A stretch of 9,749 bases of DNA from the NCBI GenBank assembly GCA_049965935.1, contig JBMFVP010000058.1, positions 1 through 9,749 on the forward strand, given 5' to 3'. The DNA comes from Thermocladium sp049965935 (GTDB lineage: Archaea > Thermoproteota > Thermoprotei > Thermoproteales > Thermocladiaceae). Shown in pieces: positions 1 through 6,487 of this stretch. Every line of letters begins with the position of its first letter. Within the stretch, counting starts at the first letter, position 1. A model generated the notes under the pieces. The model was given only the letters and a program-made list of their open reading frames with translations. It made no database searches and was not told where the DNA came from. A program made the position numbers and the translations under genes.

Positions 1-299
1 CACACTAGCGTTAAGGCTCCAGCAAATACCGAGACGGCAGCGATGACGCCATTTATATCCCTCTGCATTAAGCCATAGGAAACTGTAATGGGCCAAGTAT
101 GCTCATCGGGCTTTAATCCATGTATTATGCCGATAATCAAGACTGCCAATAGCCAATAGGAACCCATGGACATGACGATATGTCTAGCCAGTGGATCAAG
201 GGTGTTGGGCATTGATAATATTGCTATAGTTATAGCTATCGATATGATTCCCGCTAAAAGCCATACCTTAATACTTTTTTCTTTGATGTGGAGTTGCAT
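1..299 (-). CDS. Putative NicO-like metal-transport membrane protein, N-terminal part
   Basis: The frame stays open for 99 codons from the ATG at 299 and runs off the left edge, so only the N-terminus is visible. After a short basic start there is a hydrophobic helix (about residues 11-30) and a second (about 47-62). The second ends in the motif HGLKPDEHTWPIT (residues 60-72). A His/Pro/Asp/His cluster at the end of a membrane helix recalls the metal-binding motif of nickel/cobalt permeases of the NiCoT/NicO/RcnA type, so export or uptake of a divalent metal across the cytoplasmic membrane is the best guess. The assignment rests on this motif alone; another polytopic family is possible. A TATA-like box and a perfect palindrome sit directly upstream, which suggests tight transcriptional control. 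The start is supported by the TATA box about 28 bases upstream, giving a nearly leaderless mRNA. Confidence 0.55.
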   Translation of the reverse strand, partial: MQLHIKEKSIKVWLLAGIISIAITIAILSMPNTLDPLARHIVMSMGSYWLLAVLIIGIIHGLKPDEHTWPITVSYGLMQRDINGVIAAVSVFAGALTLV

Positions 300-302
300 A
301 CC

Positions 303-319
303 ATTAGGGTAACCCTAAT
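303..319. promoter_or_regulatory. Perfect palindrome ATTAGGGT-A-ACCCTAAT, putative operator
   Basis: Two 8-base arms around one central base form a perfect inverted repeat ending 3 bases before the start codon of the minus-strand membrane-protein gene at 299. It lies between the TATA-like sequence at 324-331 and the expected transcription start near 301, where archaeal repressors commonly bind. The palindrome is seen directly; its use as an operator, and the identity of any regulator, are inferred. A metal-responsive repressor would fit the neighbouring gene. Confidence 0.5.
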
Positions 320-323
320 TAGA

Positions 324-331
324 CTTATAAG
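324..331 (-). promoter_or_regulatory. TATA box for the membrane-protein gene
   Basis: The sequence CTTATAAG is centred about 28 bases upstream of the ATG at 299 on the minus strand, the usual archaeal spacing for a start site at or just before the initiation codon. It is self-complementary, so orientation is set only by the gene it precedes. Confidence 0.5.
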
Positions 332-613
332 CCTTACTCATCAGCACAGCCCTAACCATTTAAAAATGACCTCAAGCGCATCAATAGATTAAAGAATGGA
401 ACGAGTAAGATCACTCCCGGCACCTCAAATAATGGTAAGTCCTTAATTACCTTAATGGAGAGCTTTAAATAAAATTTTCTTAACAAGCGTTAGTTATGGG
501 TCAAGTAAATGGGAATTATGGGAAAACTTCTCCTCTTTACCTAACCCCATGATATAGTGCTGGTCCGCAATTAAGGAAGTCCATGATAAAGCCTTTTGGA
601 GATAAGAAACCGT

Positions 614-665
614 TTCCGCACTGTATGGCTTATCCACGTCTAATGGAGAAAAATATTGATTGGAG
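614..665. repeat. Copy A of a 52-base promoter-like repeat (see 1441-1491)
   Basis: This stretch matches 1441-1491 in direct orientation. The core (632-665 against 1458-1491) has 34 positions with one mismatch; the remainder differs at a few bases plus a one-base gap. The other copy is the divergent promoter region between the coiled-coil gene and the secreted-protein gene. In this copy there is no ATG at the place equivalent to the coiled-coil start, so it is probably an orphan duplicate left after gene loss. Confidence 0.7.
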
Positions 666-786
666 GGCAGTGCTTGGTAATGTGGTAGCAAGAATGAGTA
701 AATCCGAGAATGGGTAATATTCCACTTAAAGCCTAAGGATAAGCATCATTAATGCAACTAAAATCACAATGCCCTCAAGAGTGGCA

Positions 787-810
787 AGTCATGAAGTGCT
801 GCCTCACCGT
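787..810. repeat. Short repeat related to 4919-4946
   Basis: The stretch from AGTCAT to GTGCTGCCTCACCGT recurs at 4919-4946 with a few inserted bases. Here AGTGCT at 795-800 and AGCACT at 810-815 also form six-base inverted arms. Possibly a relic of a mobile element end or of a decayed duplicated gene; nothing in it identifies a family. Confidence 0.35.
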
Positions 811-873
811 AGCACTGGGGAACCGGCAACCTTAAACCTCTCCTCAAATATAGGTCAATAGAGCGGAGCTTCC

Positions 874-903
874 CCCTAATTTTTAATTAATTTTGTATTA
901 GGG
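874..903. repeat. Inverted repeat CCCTAAT-N16-ATTAGGG downstream of the coiled-coil gene
   Basis: Seven-base arms at 874-880 and 897-903 flank an AT-only-like centre. It lies just after the stop of the minus-strand gene ending at 916, so it may shape the transcript end. The arms carry the same ATTAGGG half-site as the palindrome at 303-319, but in the opposite arrangement. Confidence 0.35.
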
Positions 904-915
904 CTGGAAAAGATG

Positions 916-1440
916 CTAGTCACGACCTCGCCTAGCAGAGTCCTTTATTAATGCATCATATATCTTTCCCAATAGATCATAAAGCATATCTATTCTTTTG
1001 TTGGTTTCCTCTATTCTTTTATCCACCTTATCGCTCATCTCTTCGATTCTCTTGGTTAATGCATCCATCATTGTATTCATCCTATTGTTTACTTCATCTA
1101 TTCTTTTGTTGGTTTCCTCGATCTTCTTATCGATTCCATTGTTCATGTCCATGACCATGCTCATGATAGAGTCTATTCTTTTGTTGGTTTCCTCGATCTT
1201 CTTATCCACCTTATCACTCATGCTCATCACCATATTAATTACCTCATCCATCCTCTTATTCGCCTCATCCACACTGATTTTGGTCTCTCGGAACATACCC
1301 ATCATTAACACCACCAAGTCCTCCATGGATAGCTTCTTGCCTTCCTCGACCTTCTTGAGTACGGCATCCATTGCCTTATTAATGGTAGCCCCTATTACTG
1401 TCTCCACTATTGATGGAGCACCACGCTGTGTTAAATACAT
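916..1440 (-). CDS. Coiled-coil protein with repeated DKKIEETNKRID units
   Basis: A 174-residue protein of unknown function. After an N-terminal segment (1-50) it is almost entirely heptad-like and rich in Met, Lys, Glu, Asp and Asn. A 12-residue unit, DKKIEETNKRID, occurs at 79-90 and 104-115 and as DKRIEETNKRID at 140-151, with weaker relatives near 57-67 and 127-134. There is no signal peptide or membrane helix, and no nuclease domain follows, although similar coiled coils in crenarchaea are sometimes attached to nuclease-like domains. A role as an oligomerising scaffold is inferred from shape only. The gene diverges from the secreted-protein gene and shares its 66-base intergenic region, which is duplicated at 614-665. 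The ATG at 1440 is chosen because the open frame gives no better upstream start; the mRNA is probably leaderless or has a very short leader. Confidence 0.7.
   Translation of the reverse strand: MYLTQRGAPSIVETVIGATINKAMDAVLKKVEEGKKLSMEDLVVLMMGMFRETKISVDEANKRMDEVINMVMSMSDKVDKKIEETNKRIDSIMSMVMDMNNGIDKKIEETNKRIDEVNNRMNTMMDALTKRIEEMSDKVDKRIEETNKRIDMLYDLLGKIYDALIKDSARRGRD
989..1206. repeat. In-frame DNA repeats inside the coiled-coil gene
   Basis: A 23-base sequence starting TCTATTCTTTTGTTGG occurs identically at 989, 1097 and 1172; the last two copies share a longer match of about 35 bases. Spacings of 108 and 75 bases are multiples of three, so each repeat encodes the same EETNKRID segment. A degenerate relative lies a further 75 bases on. 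Near-identity at the DNA level points to recent internal duplication or gene conversion, and makes copy-number change by recombination plausible. Confidence 0.8.
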
Positions 1441-1491
1441 TTCCGCACCATATGCTCATCCACGTCTAATGGAGAAAAATATTAATTGGAG
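1441..1491. promoter_or_regulatory. Divergent promoter region, copy B of the repeat
   Basis: This is most of the 66-base gap between the ATG at 1440 (minus) and the ATG at 1507 (plus). The AAAAATATTAAT stretch at 1475-1486 is placed about 25-27 bases before 1507 and so can serve as TATA box for a leaderless secreted-protein mRNA; read on the other strand it is 35-45 bases from 1440 and may also serve the coiled-coil gene. On the minus strand CTCCAATTA and CTCCATTA flank this AT stretch as a direct repeat, a possible pair of regulator sites. Near-identical to 614-665. Confidence 0.5.
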
Positions 1492-1506
1492 AACCGCAAT
1501 ATTTGC

Positions 1507-3189
1507 ATGAGGCTGAGGATGCTGCTCGCCGTCGTAACTGCCATAATTATCGCCTACCTAAGCCTATTCGCGTATGCCCACGCCGGTCGCATCGTCTTCA
1601 CATACTCGTGGGAAGGCTACTCCGTCACATACGTCAAGTACCCTAGACTACCGTGGCCGCTCGACGTGTTGGCCCTTGACCCGCCCAGCGGGTATCCATT
1701 GATTCAGGTAAACATAATCAATGCCCCCAAGCCATACCCTCACGCTAACGCCAGATTCTCACTGTATGCAGTGGGGCCCGCCGTGAATGGCTTCGTGGAC
1801 ATTGGCCACTACCTCAGCAGCTCCACGAGCTTCTCCATAAACCTCGGCAGCTACTCGCCATATATCGATGAGCTTGACCGCTACTTGGGGATGACGCCCG
1901 ACATTGCCGGGCCCTCCGTCACCCTATTCATAAGTTCCATAGGCTATTACGGTGGCTCTCCTAGTATCTCCACGGGCTTCGTGACAGTGCCCATAATTCC
2001 GGGGTTAGCCGAGGGATCCGTGATGTACCTAGACATAAACTTCAGCAGGATCCCTAAGGCTCCCGCTATCGCCATAAATGGCTCTCCCATACACTTCACA
2101 GAGTCATCTAGCGCGCCGCAGCCTCCCAGCGAGCTCTCGCTCGGGTGTGTGGCTATAGGTAACGGCCCATACCAGAACTATGGCGAGTGCTGGTATTGGG
2201 AATTGACGAAGGCTCTCCTGGAGGAGGGTAATATGCCGTTCCCAATTGTGGCAGGGATAGTGAGGCAGGAAAGGAACTACGCCGGCGGCGGGACATATAA
2301 TGAGTCCAACTATATTGCCGAGATGACGGTCAATTCCTTCATTATGTTATCCACGGCCTCCTACACAAAGGCTGGCTTTTACTTGACCCTATCCATACCG
2401 ACCGCCACGGGAATCAACATAGTGTCGCCCGGGTACGGCTACGAGCTCACGCTCCCCACGGGCAAATCCAGCTACACTCTACTGAGCTACCAATGCGTCT
2501 TCGGAAACTCTAATTATGTTTCCTCTTACTGTGGTTACTCAGGTGCTGCGTCTTCCCCGGCTCCTAGCCTTACACAACTCGGGGCTTATGGGATAGACGT
2601 GATCGGCTATTTGGAGGTGGCTAACTACACTGAGTATGAGTGCAAGGGGCCCGTGGGCGACCCGTGTTATGGATCCATAACCCCAATTCAGTGGGCCATC
2701 ATGACTTGGTTCGCCGCATATAACAACACCAGCATGAATGAATTCGAGGCGGGAACACTGAGCCCCATCACCATGATGAACTATATAGGCGAGTTGATGA
2801 ATTACGGCGACCTCAACACCACCATCCTTCAAGACAATGCCCTATACTTCACCCTTGGTTCCCTTGATTCCCAGATAGGCGCGACGCCGTTTTTTGCCTT
2901 GTCTGGCAGCCTCGGCGCCATGTTGAAGGCCATGGGGATCGAGGTGCCGCCGGAGTTAGGGCCGTTCCTCAATTACTTAATTGTGGGGTTCTCTGCCCAG
3001 TCCCAGTCCCTATCCTCCATTGGATCCGTGGTCACCATAAGCATGGATCCGCCATCTAAGTTCTCGGTTTGCACAAGCCCTGTGGCGTATTGGTTTGATT
3101 ATGATGTATATATTGAGCAATTAAACGGTTACTACCCAGCTCCAGCACTCTACGTGGACTTCAATGCGGGGCCTTGCGTTGATGATTGA
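1507..3189 (+). CDS. Secreted protein of unknown function with Sec signal peptide
   Basis: From the ATG at 1507 the protein has 560 residues. The first 26 form a clear signal peptide: a basic start (MRLR), a hydrophobic core and a probable cleavage after AYAHA. The rest is rich in Ser, Tyr, Gly, Pro and Asn, with at least eight cysteines in the mature part (for example the pairs around 135-155 and 330-345, and GPC close to the end), and several Asn-X-Ser/Thr sites. There is no C-terminal membrane helix or sortase-like tail, so it is probably released or loosely bound to the cell surface and stabilised by disulfides. I do not recognise the family; a secreted hydrolase, a surface-layer-associated or adhesion protein are all possible. 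A TTG start at 1486 would put seven residues before the signal peptide and would lie inside the promoter; the ATG at 1507 is better. Codon use is more C/G-rich at third positions than in its neighbours. Confidence 0.7.
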   Translation: MRLRMLLAVVTAIIIAYLSLFAYAHAGRIVFTYSWEGYSVTYVKYPRLPWPLDVLALDPPSGYPLIQVNIINAPKPYPHANARFSLYAVGPAVNGFVDIGHYLSSSTSFSINLGSYSPYIDELDRYLGMTPDIAGPSVTLFISSIGYYGGSPSISTGFVTVPIIPGLAEGSVMYLDINFSRIPKAPAIAINGSPIHFTESSSAPQPPSELSLGCVAIGNGPYQNYGECWYWELTKALLEEGNMPFPIVAGIVRQERNYAGGGTYNESNYIAEMTVNSFIMLSTASYTKAGFYLTLSIPTATGINIVSPGYGYELTLPTGKSSYTLLSYQCVFGNSNYVSSYCGYSGAASSPAPSLTQLGAYGIDVIGYLEVANYTEYECKGPVGDPCYGSITPIQWAIMTWFAAYNNTSMNEFEAGTLSPITMMNYIGELMNYGDLNTTILQDNALYFTLGSLDSQIGATPFFALSGSLGAMLKAMGIEVPPELGPFLNYLIVGFSAQSQSLSSIGSVVTISMDPPSKFSVCTSPVAYWFDYDVYIEQLNGYYPAPALYVDFNAGPCVDD

Positions 3190-3293
3190 AGGCCTTGCTG
3201 GACGGCGATTGGATGTTTGGGATCAAGTCTAGGCAGGCTCATGGCTGTTGATCCACTTCTTTAGGTCCGTGGCTTAATGGTGTTGCGCATGAA

Positions 3294-3303
3294 ATATTTA
3301 AAT
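3294..3303 (+). promoter_or_regulatory. TATA box for the aldo/keto reductase gene
   Basis: ATATTTAAAT is centred about 27 bases upstream of the ATG at 3326, which fits a leaderless transcript. No purine-rich ribosome binding site precedes the start. Confidence 0.65.
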
Positions 3304-3325
3304 TCGTAAGAAGGATGGGGTAATC

Positions 3326-4351
3326 ATGCAGTACGTTAGGCTCGGTTGGTCCGGCGTCAAGGTTTCCCAGCTGTGCTTGGGTACTTGGTACTTGCCTAGG
3401 CTTGACGAGCGGGACGAGTATGGTGTTCATAAGGTTGACGTCGATGCTGCCGTTAAGATCATGAGGAGGGCATATGATGAGGGGATCAATTGCATCGATA
3501 CTGCCAATAGGTATCATGGAGCCATGTCCCCCGTGGATTTGAATCACGTGGGCAATTCCGAGAGAGTGGTCGGTCAATTCCTAAAAACCGTGGACCGGGA
3601 GTCCATTGTGTTGGCCACCAAGGTGAGGGGCCAAATGGCTGCCTGGCCCAATGGGGAGGGGCTATCAAGGAAACACATTCGGTGGCAGGTAAAGGAATCG
3701 CTGAAGAGGCTGGGAGTGAATTACATTGATCTATACCAGATACATTGGCCAGATCCGGATACGCCTAAGATAGAAACCCTTAGGGCGCTCGATAACTTGG
3801 TTCAGGAGGGATTAGTGAATTACATAGGCGAAAGCAATCACCCGGCTCACGACGTGGTGGAATTCATGGAGTTGGCGGACAAGCGTGGAATGGAGCCCTT
3901 CGTCACTATGCAGGAGGTCTATAATCTGCTTAATAGGGATATAGAGAGGGATAAGATCCACGTGGCCAAGAGGTATGGAATGGCAGTGCTGGCCTACTCC
4001 CCCCTCGCTCAAGGAATACTCACGGGCAAGTACATAGACTTCAATGCGGGGAAGTGGATCACGCCAAGCAACTCCAGGGCAGCCATATCAAGCAGCCCAC
4101 GGGGATACATAAACGATGAAAACCTCAAGATCCTCCTGGAGCTAAATGAGGTAGCCAAGGCAAGGGGCATCACGTTAAGCCAAGCCGCATTGGCATGGTT
4201 AATCAACATGCAGGAGAGGCTTGGGGTTAACATAATACCAATAATAGGCATCACAAAAATGAACCATTTAGAGGATGATTTGGGCGCCCTAAGCGTGAAG
4301 CTGAGCCAAGATGATTTGAAGAGAATCGATGAAATAATGAAGCCCCAATAA
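3326..4351 (+). CDS. Aldo/keto reductase, NAD(P)H-dependent
   Basis: A 341-residue TIM-barrel oxidoreductase expected to reduce aldehydes or ketones to alcohols in the cytoplasm using NADPH. The catalytic tetrad is complete: Asp58 and Tyr63 in IDTANRYHG, Lys99 in VLATKVRG and His140 in LYQIHWPD. The N-terminal LGWSGVKVSQLCLGTW and the C-terminal nicotinamide-nucleotide phosphate-binding part (IIPIIGITKMNHLEDDL) are typical of the family, and the length is normal. It resembles the large group that includes Tas/YajO-type reductases and potassium-channel beta-subunit-like enzymes; the actual substrate cannot be read from the sequence. The gene has its own promoter and stands alone: the secreted-protein gene ends 136 bases upstream and no gene follows closely. 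Confidence 0.92.
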   Translation: MQYVRLGWSGVKVSQLCLGTWYLPRLDERDEYGVHKVDVDAAVKIMRRAYDEGINCIDTANRYHGAMSPVDLNHVGNSERVVGQFLKTVDRESIVLATKVRGQMAAWPNGEGLSRKHIRWQVKESLKRLGVNYIDLYQIHWPDPDTPKIETLRALDNLVQEGLVNYIGESNHPAHDVVEFMELADKRGMEPFVTMQEVYNLLNRDIERDKIHVAKRYGMAVLAYSPLAQGILTGKYIDFNAGKWITPSNSRAAISSSPRGYINDENLKILLELNEVAKARGITLSQAALAWLINMQERLGVNIIPIIGITKMNHLEDDLGALSVKLSQDDLKRIDEIMKPQ

Positions 4352-4408
4352 ATCCCCTCAAACCCTAGCCTCCACATGTTAACTTGAAGCATTATACGCC
4401 TTCTCCCC

Positions 4409-4593
4409 TCATTCCCTCCATGATTCAATGATTTCAATGCATTCCTTAACCCTCTCGGTTTCATGATTAATCAATGCATCCATTAATGCATCTAAGCGGT
4501 AGCTGCCTGATGATTAATGGCATCCACACAATCACTAAGCCCGACGAGCAGAATAGGATCATTCGCCCCCCTGCTAGCATACTTAACGCCATA
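4409..4593 (-). pseudogene. Frameshifted C-terminal remnant of an unidentified gene
   Basis: Two adjoining minus-strand segments in different frames read like protein. The first, at about 4593-4498, contains YASRGANDPILLVGLSD. The second, ending at a TGA at 4411-4409, contains YRLDALMDALINHE and VKECIEIIESWRE. A single frameshift near 4505 would join them into one C-terminal domain of roughly 60 residues; no start codon or upstream part is present. Composition is protein-like (balanced hydrophobic and charged residues with a helical C-terminus), unlike random frames nearby. I do not recognise the parent family. It may be what remains of a gene deleted next to the tRNA. Confidence 0.35.
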
Positions 4594-4918
4594 TTAGATG
4601 ACCATAAATTAGCTTGAATACAAAGAGATTACTAAGAACTTGACCTAGATTAAATGGAAATTATGAACCCAAGAATATGAATTAATGTTTAAGATTCCTC
4701 TGATCTCTTCTCTTTAAATCCTAAAGACTTTACTTGGGAACTCTCTGGGCGTCTTATACAGTTCGCCGGTGTCGAGATGTGTGCTCGTTAAGTTGGAGAA
4801 CCCTGCCCAGCCTCTTCCTGAATGGGTTTTCAAGCTTAATGATTATTGTTATTTTTGTTCCCTTCTCGTTTAGTGTTCCCCATAATTCATTGTATTGTGG
4901 AGTGTTGATATGTTGCTT

Positions 4919-4946
4919 AGTCATTCTATAGTGCTGCCCTCACCGT
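4919..4946. repeat. Short repeat related to 787-810
   Basis: AGTCAT followed after five bases by AGTGCTGCCCTCACCGT matches 787-810 in direct orientation. Here the flanks add pairing: AGTGC at 4930-4934 with GCACT downstream and CTCA with TGAG inside, so a hairpin could form. Its origin is unknown. Confidence 0.35.
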
Positions 4947-5111
4947 GCCGCGCTTGAGGCACTCCATGGTAGAGTCTCCAAGTCATCCATAGTCACCGTG
5001 TTAGTATGGGACTTAATTAGATATACTGGAAATGCGTGGTGGCTTCATGTCCGTATGCATGATTCGTGGCCATTATTCAATTCTGGAATGTTGAGGAGAA
5101 TTATATTTTCA

Positions 5112-5184
5112 TAGCCGGGCCCGGATTCGAACCGGGGTCGATGGGTCCAAAGCCCACCATCCTTGGCCACTAGACGACCCGGCT
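5112..5184 (-). tRNA. tRNA-Gln (anticodon TTG)
   Basis: A complete 73-base cloverleaf on the minus strand. The acceptor stem is AGCCGGG/CCCGGCT with discriminator A, the anticodon stem is GTGGG/CCCAT around the loop CTTTGGA, giving anticodon TTG, and the T arm is CCCGG-TTCGAAT-CCGGG. No intron interrupts it and CCA is not encoded, as is common in archaea. An AT-rich promoter element (5206-5219) lies about 25 bases upstream of its 5' end. Confidence 0.96.
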
Positions 5185-5205
5185 TCGGGAAGTAATTATT
5201 CCCAT

Positions 5206-5219
5206 GCCCTTTTTAATTT
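5206..5219 (-). promoter_or_regulatory. TATA-like box for tRNA-Gln
   Basis: On the minus strand this reads as an AAATTAAAAAGG-type element centred near 5212. That places the transcription start at about 5185-5188, at the mature 5' end of the tRNA. Confidence 0.5.
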
Positions 5220-5352
5220 TAACGGGTGTCAAGATATGGAACCAAACTTAGGGTTTCTTCATTGCCTTCCCACTAATAGCGTTCTGTTTCCTCTAGCTGC
5301 GTACCCATGGTTAGGCGCGTCTTGCGGGGAAACATTTTTAACTCATTAATGG

Positions 5353-6474
5353 ATGGATGTGGTTAGGAAGAGAATGAAGATAAAACCATTAACTATAGGC
5401 CAGGAGCGGCTGGTTAATCTCTTGGGGGACAAGGAGAACGAGATAGTTGGCGTGTTTGGGCCCAGCGGAACTGGAAAGAGTCTCCTAGTGTTGTCCTATG
5501 CCCTTGATGCGGTGATGTCCGAGAAGTATAGGAGACTTGTCGTGATAAGGCCATTAATAGATGTCACGACTGGGCGATCCGTTGCGCCTGAATTGCTTGG
5601 CGAGCTCTTCTATAAGCTTTCCTCGGGGTACATAATGGATATCATGGGCGGAATAGAGGAGCCGAGCAAGGTTGAGGACTTGATGCGGAGGGGGAAAATA
5701 ATGGTAACCGATATAGATTACCTAAGGGGGCGCACATTCGATGAGTCGATAGTGTTCCTAGATGATGCTCAGAATGTTCCCCCCGAGAACGCGGCGGAGG
5801 TATTGGTTAGGACTGGCCGGGACTCTAGGCTAGTGATAGCCGGGGACTCGGTGATTCAGAGACCCATGGGGATGGAGAGGGACGGCGCGACATTGATGCG
5901 TGAGGTTCTCCTCAATGAGGAGAGGACGGCGGTCGTTGATTTGGGGATTAAGGACATAGTTAGGCCCGGCGCGAAGAGGGGCCTCAAGCTCGTCCTGGAG
6001 CTGCGTCTCAGGAAGCGTGAATTATCGAGCGATGAGTCCAAGGTGCTGGATTCCGTGAAGTCCGTGTCGCCGGATGCCGATATAATAACAGTGGTTGCAT
6101 TTAATGACTTGAAGCGGAGGCTAGGCATAAAGGCGGAGGCCCCGGATGCATTGATAATAGTTAAGGAGGAGAACCTTGGGAGAGTGGTTGGGAAGGGCGG
6201 GGAGAGAATAAAGGAGATAGAGAAGGAAACGGGCCTGAGGATAAGGACGGCCGAGATGTCGCTCGACTTCAAGCAGTGGATAAAGGCGCTTCACCCAGTG
6301 AGTTGGGTTAGCAAGCATGTGGCTGACGTGGACTTCGCCGGCCCTGACCTACAGGTAACGCTGAAGGGCGAGTTCGGCGCATTCATTGGACCGAGGGGGG
6401 CCTACGTTAAGTTCCTCAACGGGATATTCAATAGGTTAATGGGCATCGGCGTAAGCGTCGTGGAGGAGGATTAA
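5353..6474 (+). CDS. PhoH-family ATPase with KH-type RNA-binding motifs
   Basis: A 373-residue cytoplasmic protein joining a PhoH-like P-loop ATPase (about 12-215) to RNA-binding sequence. Walker A is GPSGTGKS at 36-43; the family block LRGRTFDESIVFLDDAQN (124-141) carries Walker B, followed by the sensor-like VIAGDSVIQRP (161-171). Walker B reads DDAQN where most PhoH proteins have DEAQN. The C-terminal part has a KH signature, IIVKEENLGRVVGKGGERIKE, around GKGG at 280-283, and a second GxxG-like loop GPRG at 346-349, so two KH-like modules may be present. Role inferred from the family: ATP-driven handling of RNA, perhaps in RNA processing or decay; no substrate is known from sequence. The ATG at 5353 is the first in frame; the next, residue 8 at 5374, is also plausible because the TTTTTAA box at 5334-5341 would place the start of the transcript near 5360-5365. 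It converges on the hexuloisomerase gene with 13 bases between stops. Confidence 0.88.
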   Translation: MDVVRKRMKIKPLTIGQERLVNLLGDKENEIVGVFGPSGTGKSLLVLSYALDAVMSEKYRRLVVIRPLIDVTTGRSVAPELLGELFYKLSSGYIMDIMGGIEEPSKVEDLMRRGKIMVTDIDYLRGRTFDESIVFLDDAQNVPPENAAEVLVRTGRDSRLVIAGDSVIQRPMGMERDGATLMREVLLNEERTAVVDLGIKDIVRPGAKRGLKLVLELRLRKRELSSDESKVLDSVKSVSPDADIITVVAFNDLKRRLGIKAEAPDALIIVKEENLGRVVGKGGERIKEIEKETGLRIRTAEMSLDFKQWIKALHPVSWVSKHVADVDFAGPDLQVTLKGEFGAFIGPRGAYVKFLNGIFNRLMGIGVSVVEED

Positions 6475-6487
6475 CTAAAATTGAGCG

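Larger units (their letters stand above)
300..915. other. Gene-poor region with short repeats
   Basis: About 600 bases separate the membrane-protein gene from the coiled-coil gene. I find no convincing gene. Open frames of 65 codons (494-691, minus) and 30 codons (625-717, plus) cross the duplicated promoter-like repeat at 614-665 and look like chance or decay. The region also holds the palindrome at 303-319, a short repeat at 787-810 whose relative lies at 4919-4946, and an inverted repeat at 874-903. The mix of repeats without intact genes suggests a site where sequence has been duplicated and lost. Confidence 0.5.
4352..5111. other. Long intergenic region with a gene remnant
   Basis: About 760 bases lie between the reductase and the tRNA. 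The best content is the minus-strand remnant at 4409-4593. A 65-codon open frame starting with TTG at 4734 follows a TTTAAAT box at 4713-4719, but the frame itself is of low complexity and overlaps another short open frame, so I do not call it. A repeat related to 787-810 lies at 4919-4946. The rest shows no gene, RNA or operator that I can support. Confidence 0.5.

Noticed and set aside
303..319. TTAGGG as a telomere-like sequence
   Set aside because: A single copy on each strand of a palindrome, in an archaeon with presumably circular DNA; an operator is the simpler reading.
494..691. 65-codon minus-strand open frame
   Set aside because: It crosses the promoter-like repeat at 614-665, has no promoter or ribosome binding site of its own, and the equivalent frame is closed in the other copy of the repeat.
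1486..1506. TTG start for the secreted protein
   Set aside because: It would lie in the promoter repeat and add seven residues ahead of an otherwise normal signal peptide; the ATG at 1507 fits better.
998..1510. 170-codon plus-strand open frame opposite the coiled-coil gene
   Set aside because: It mirrors the heptad repeats of the minus-strand gene as Ser/Ile/Leu-rich low-complexity sequence and has no promoter or family resemblance.
2539..2832. 97-codon minus-strand open frame inside the secreted-protein gene
   Set aside because: An antisense shadow of a gene with a clear signal peptide and consistent codon use; no features of its own.
3157..4051. Identical 15-base GACTTCAATGCGGGG at 3157-3171 and 4037-4051, both encoding DFNAG
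   Set aside because: The flanks are unrelated and the two proteins share no fold; most likely coincidence.
4009..4464. 151-codon minus-strand open frame over the reductase 3' end
   Set aside because: Most of it is antisense to the well-supported aldo/keto reductase, and its product has no recognisable motif.
4505..4516. Box C-like TGATGA suggesting a C/D guide RNA
   Set aside because: No box D (CTGA) or C'/D' pair follows at a suitable distance, and the stretch overlaps the probable gene remnant.
4734..4931. 65-codon plus-strand open frame starting with TTG
   Set aside because: A TATA-like box precedes it, but composition is biased, it overlaps another short open frame and no motif is visible.
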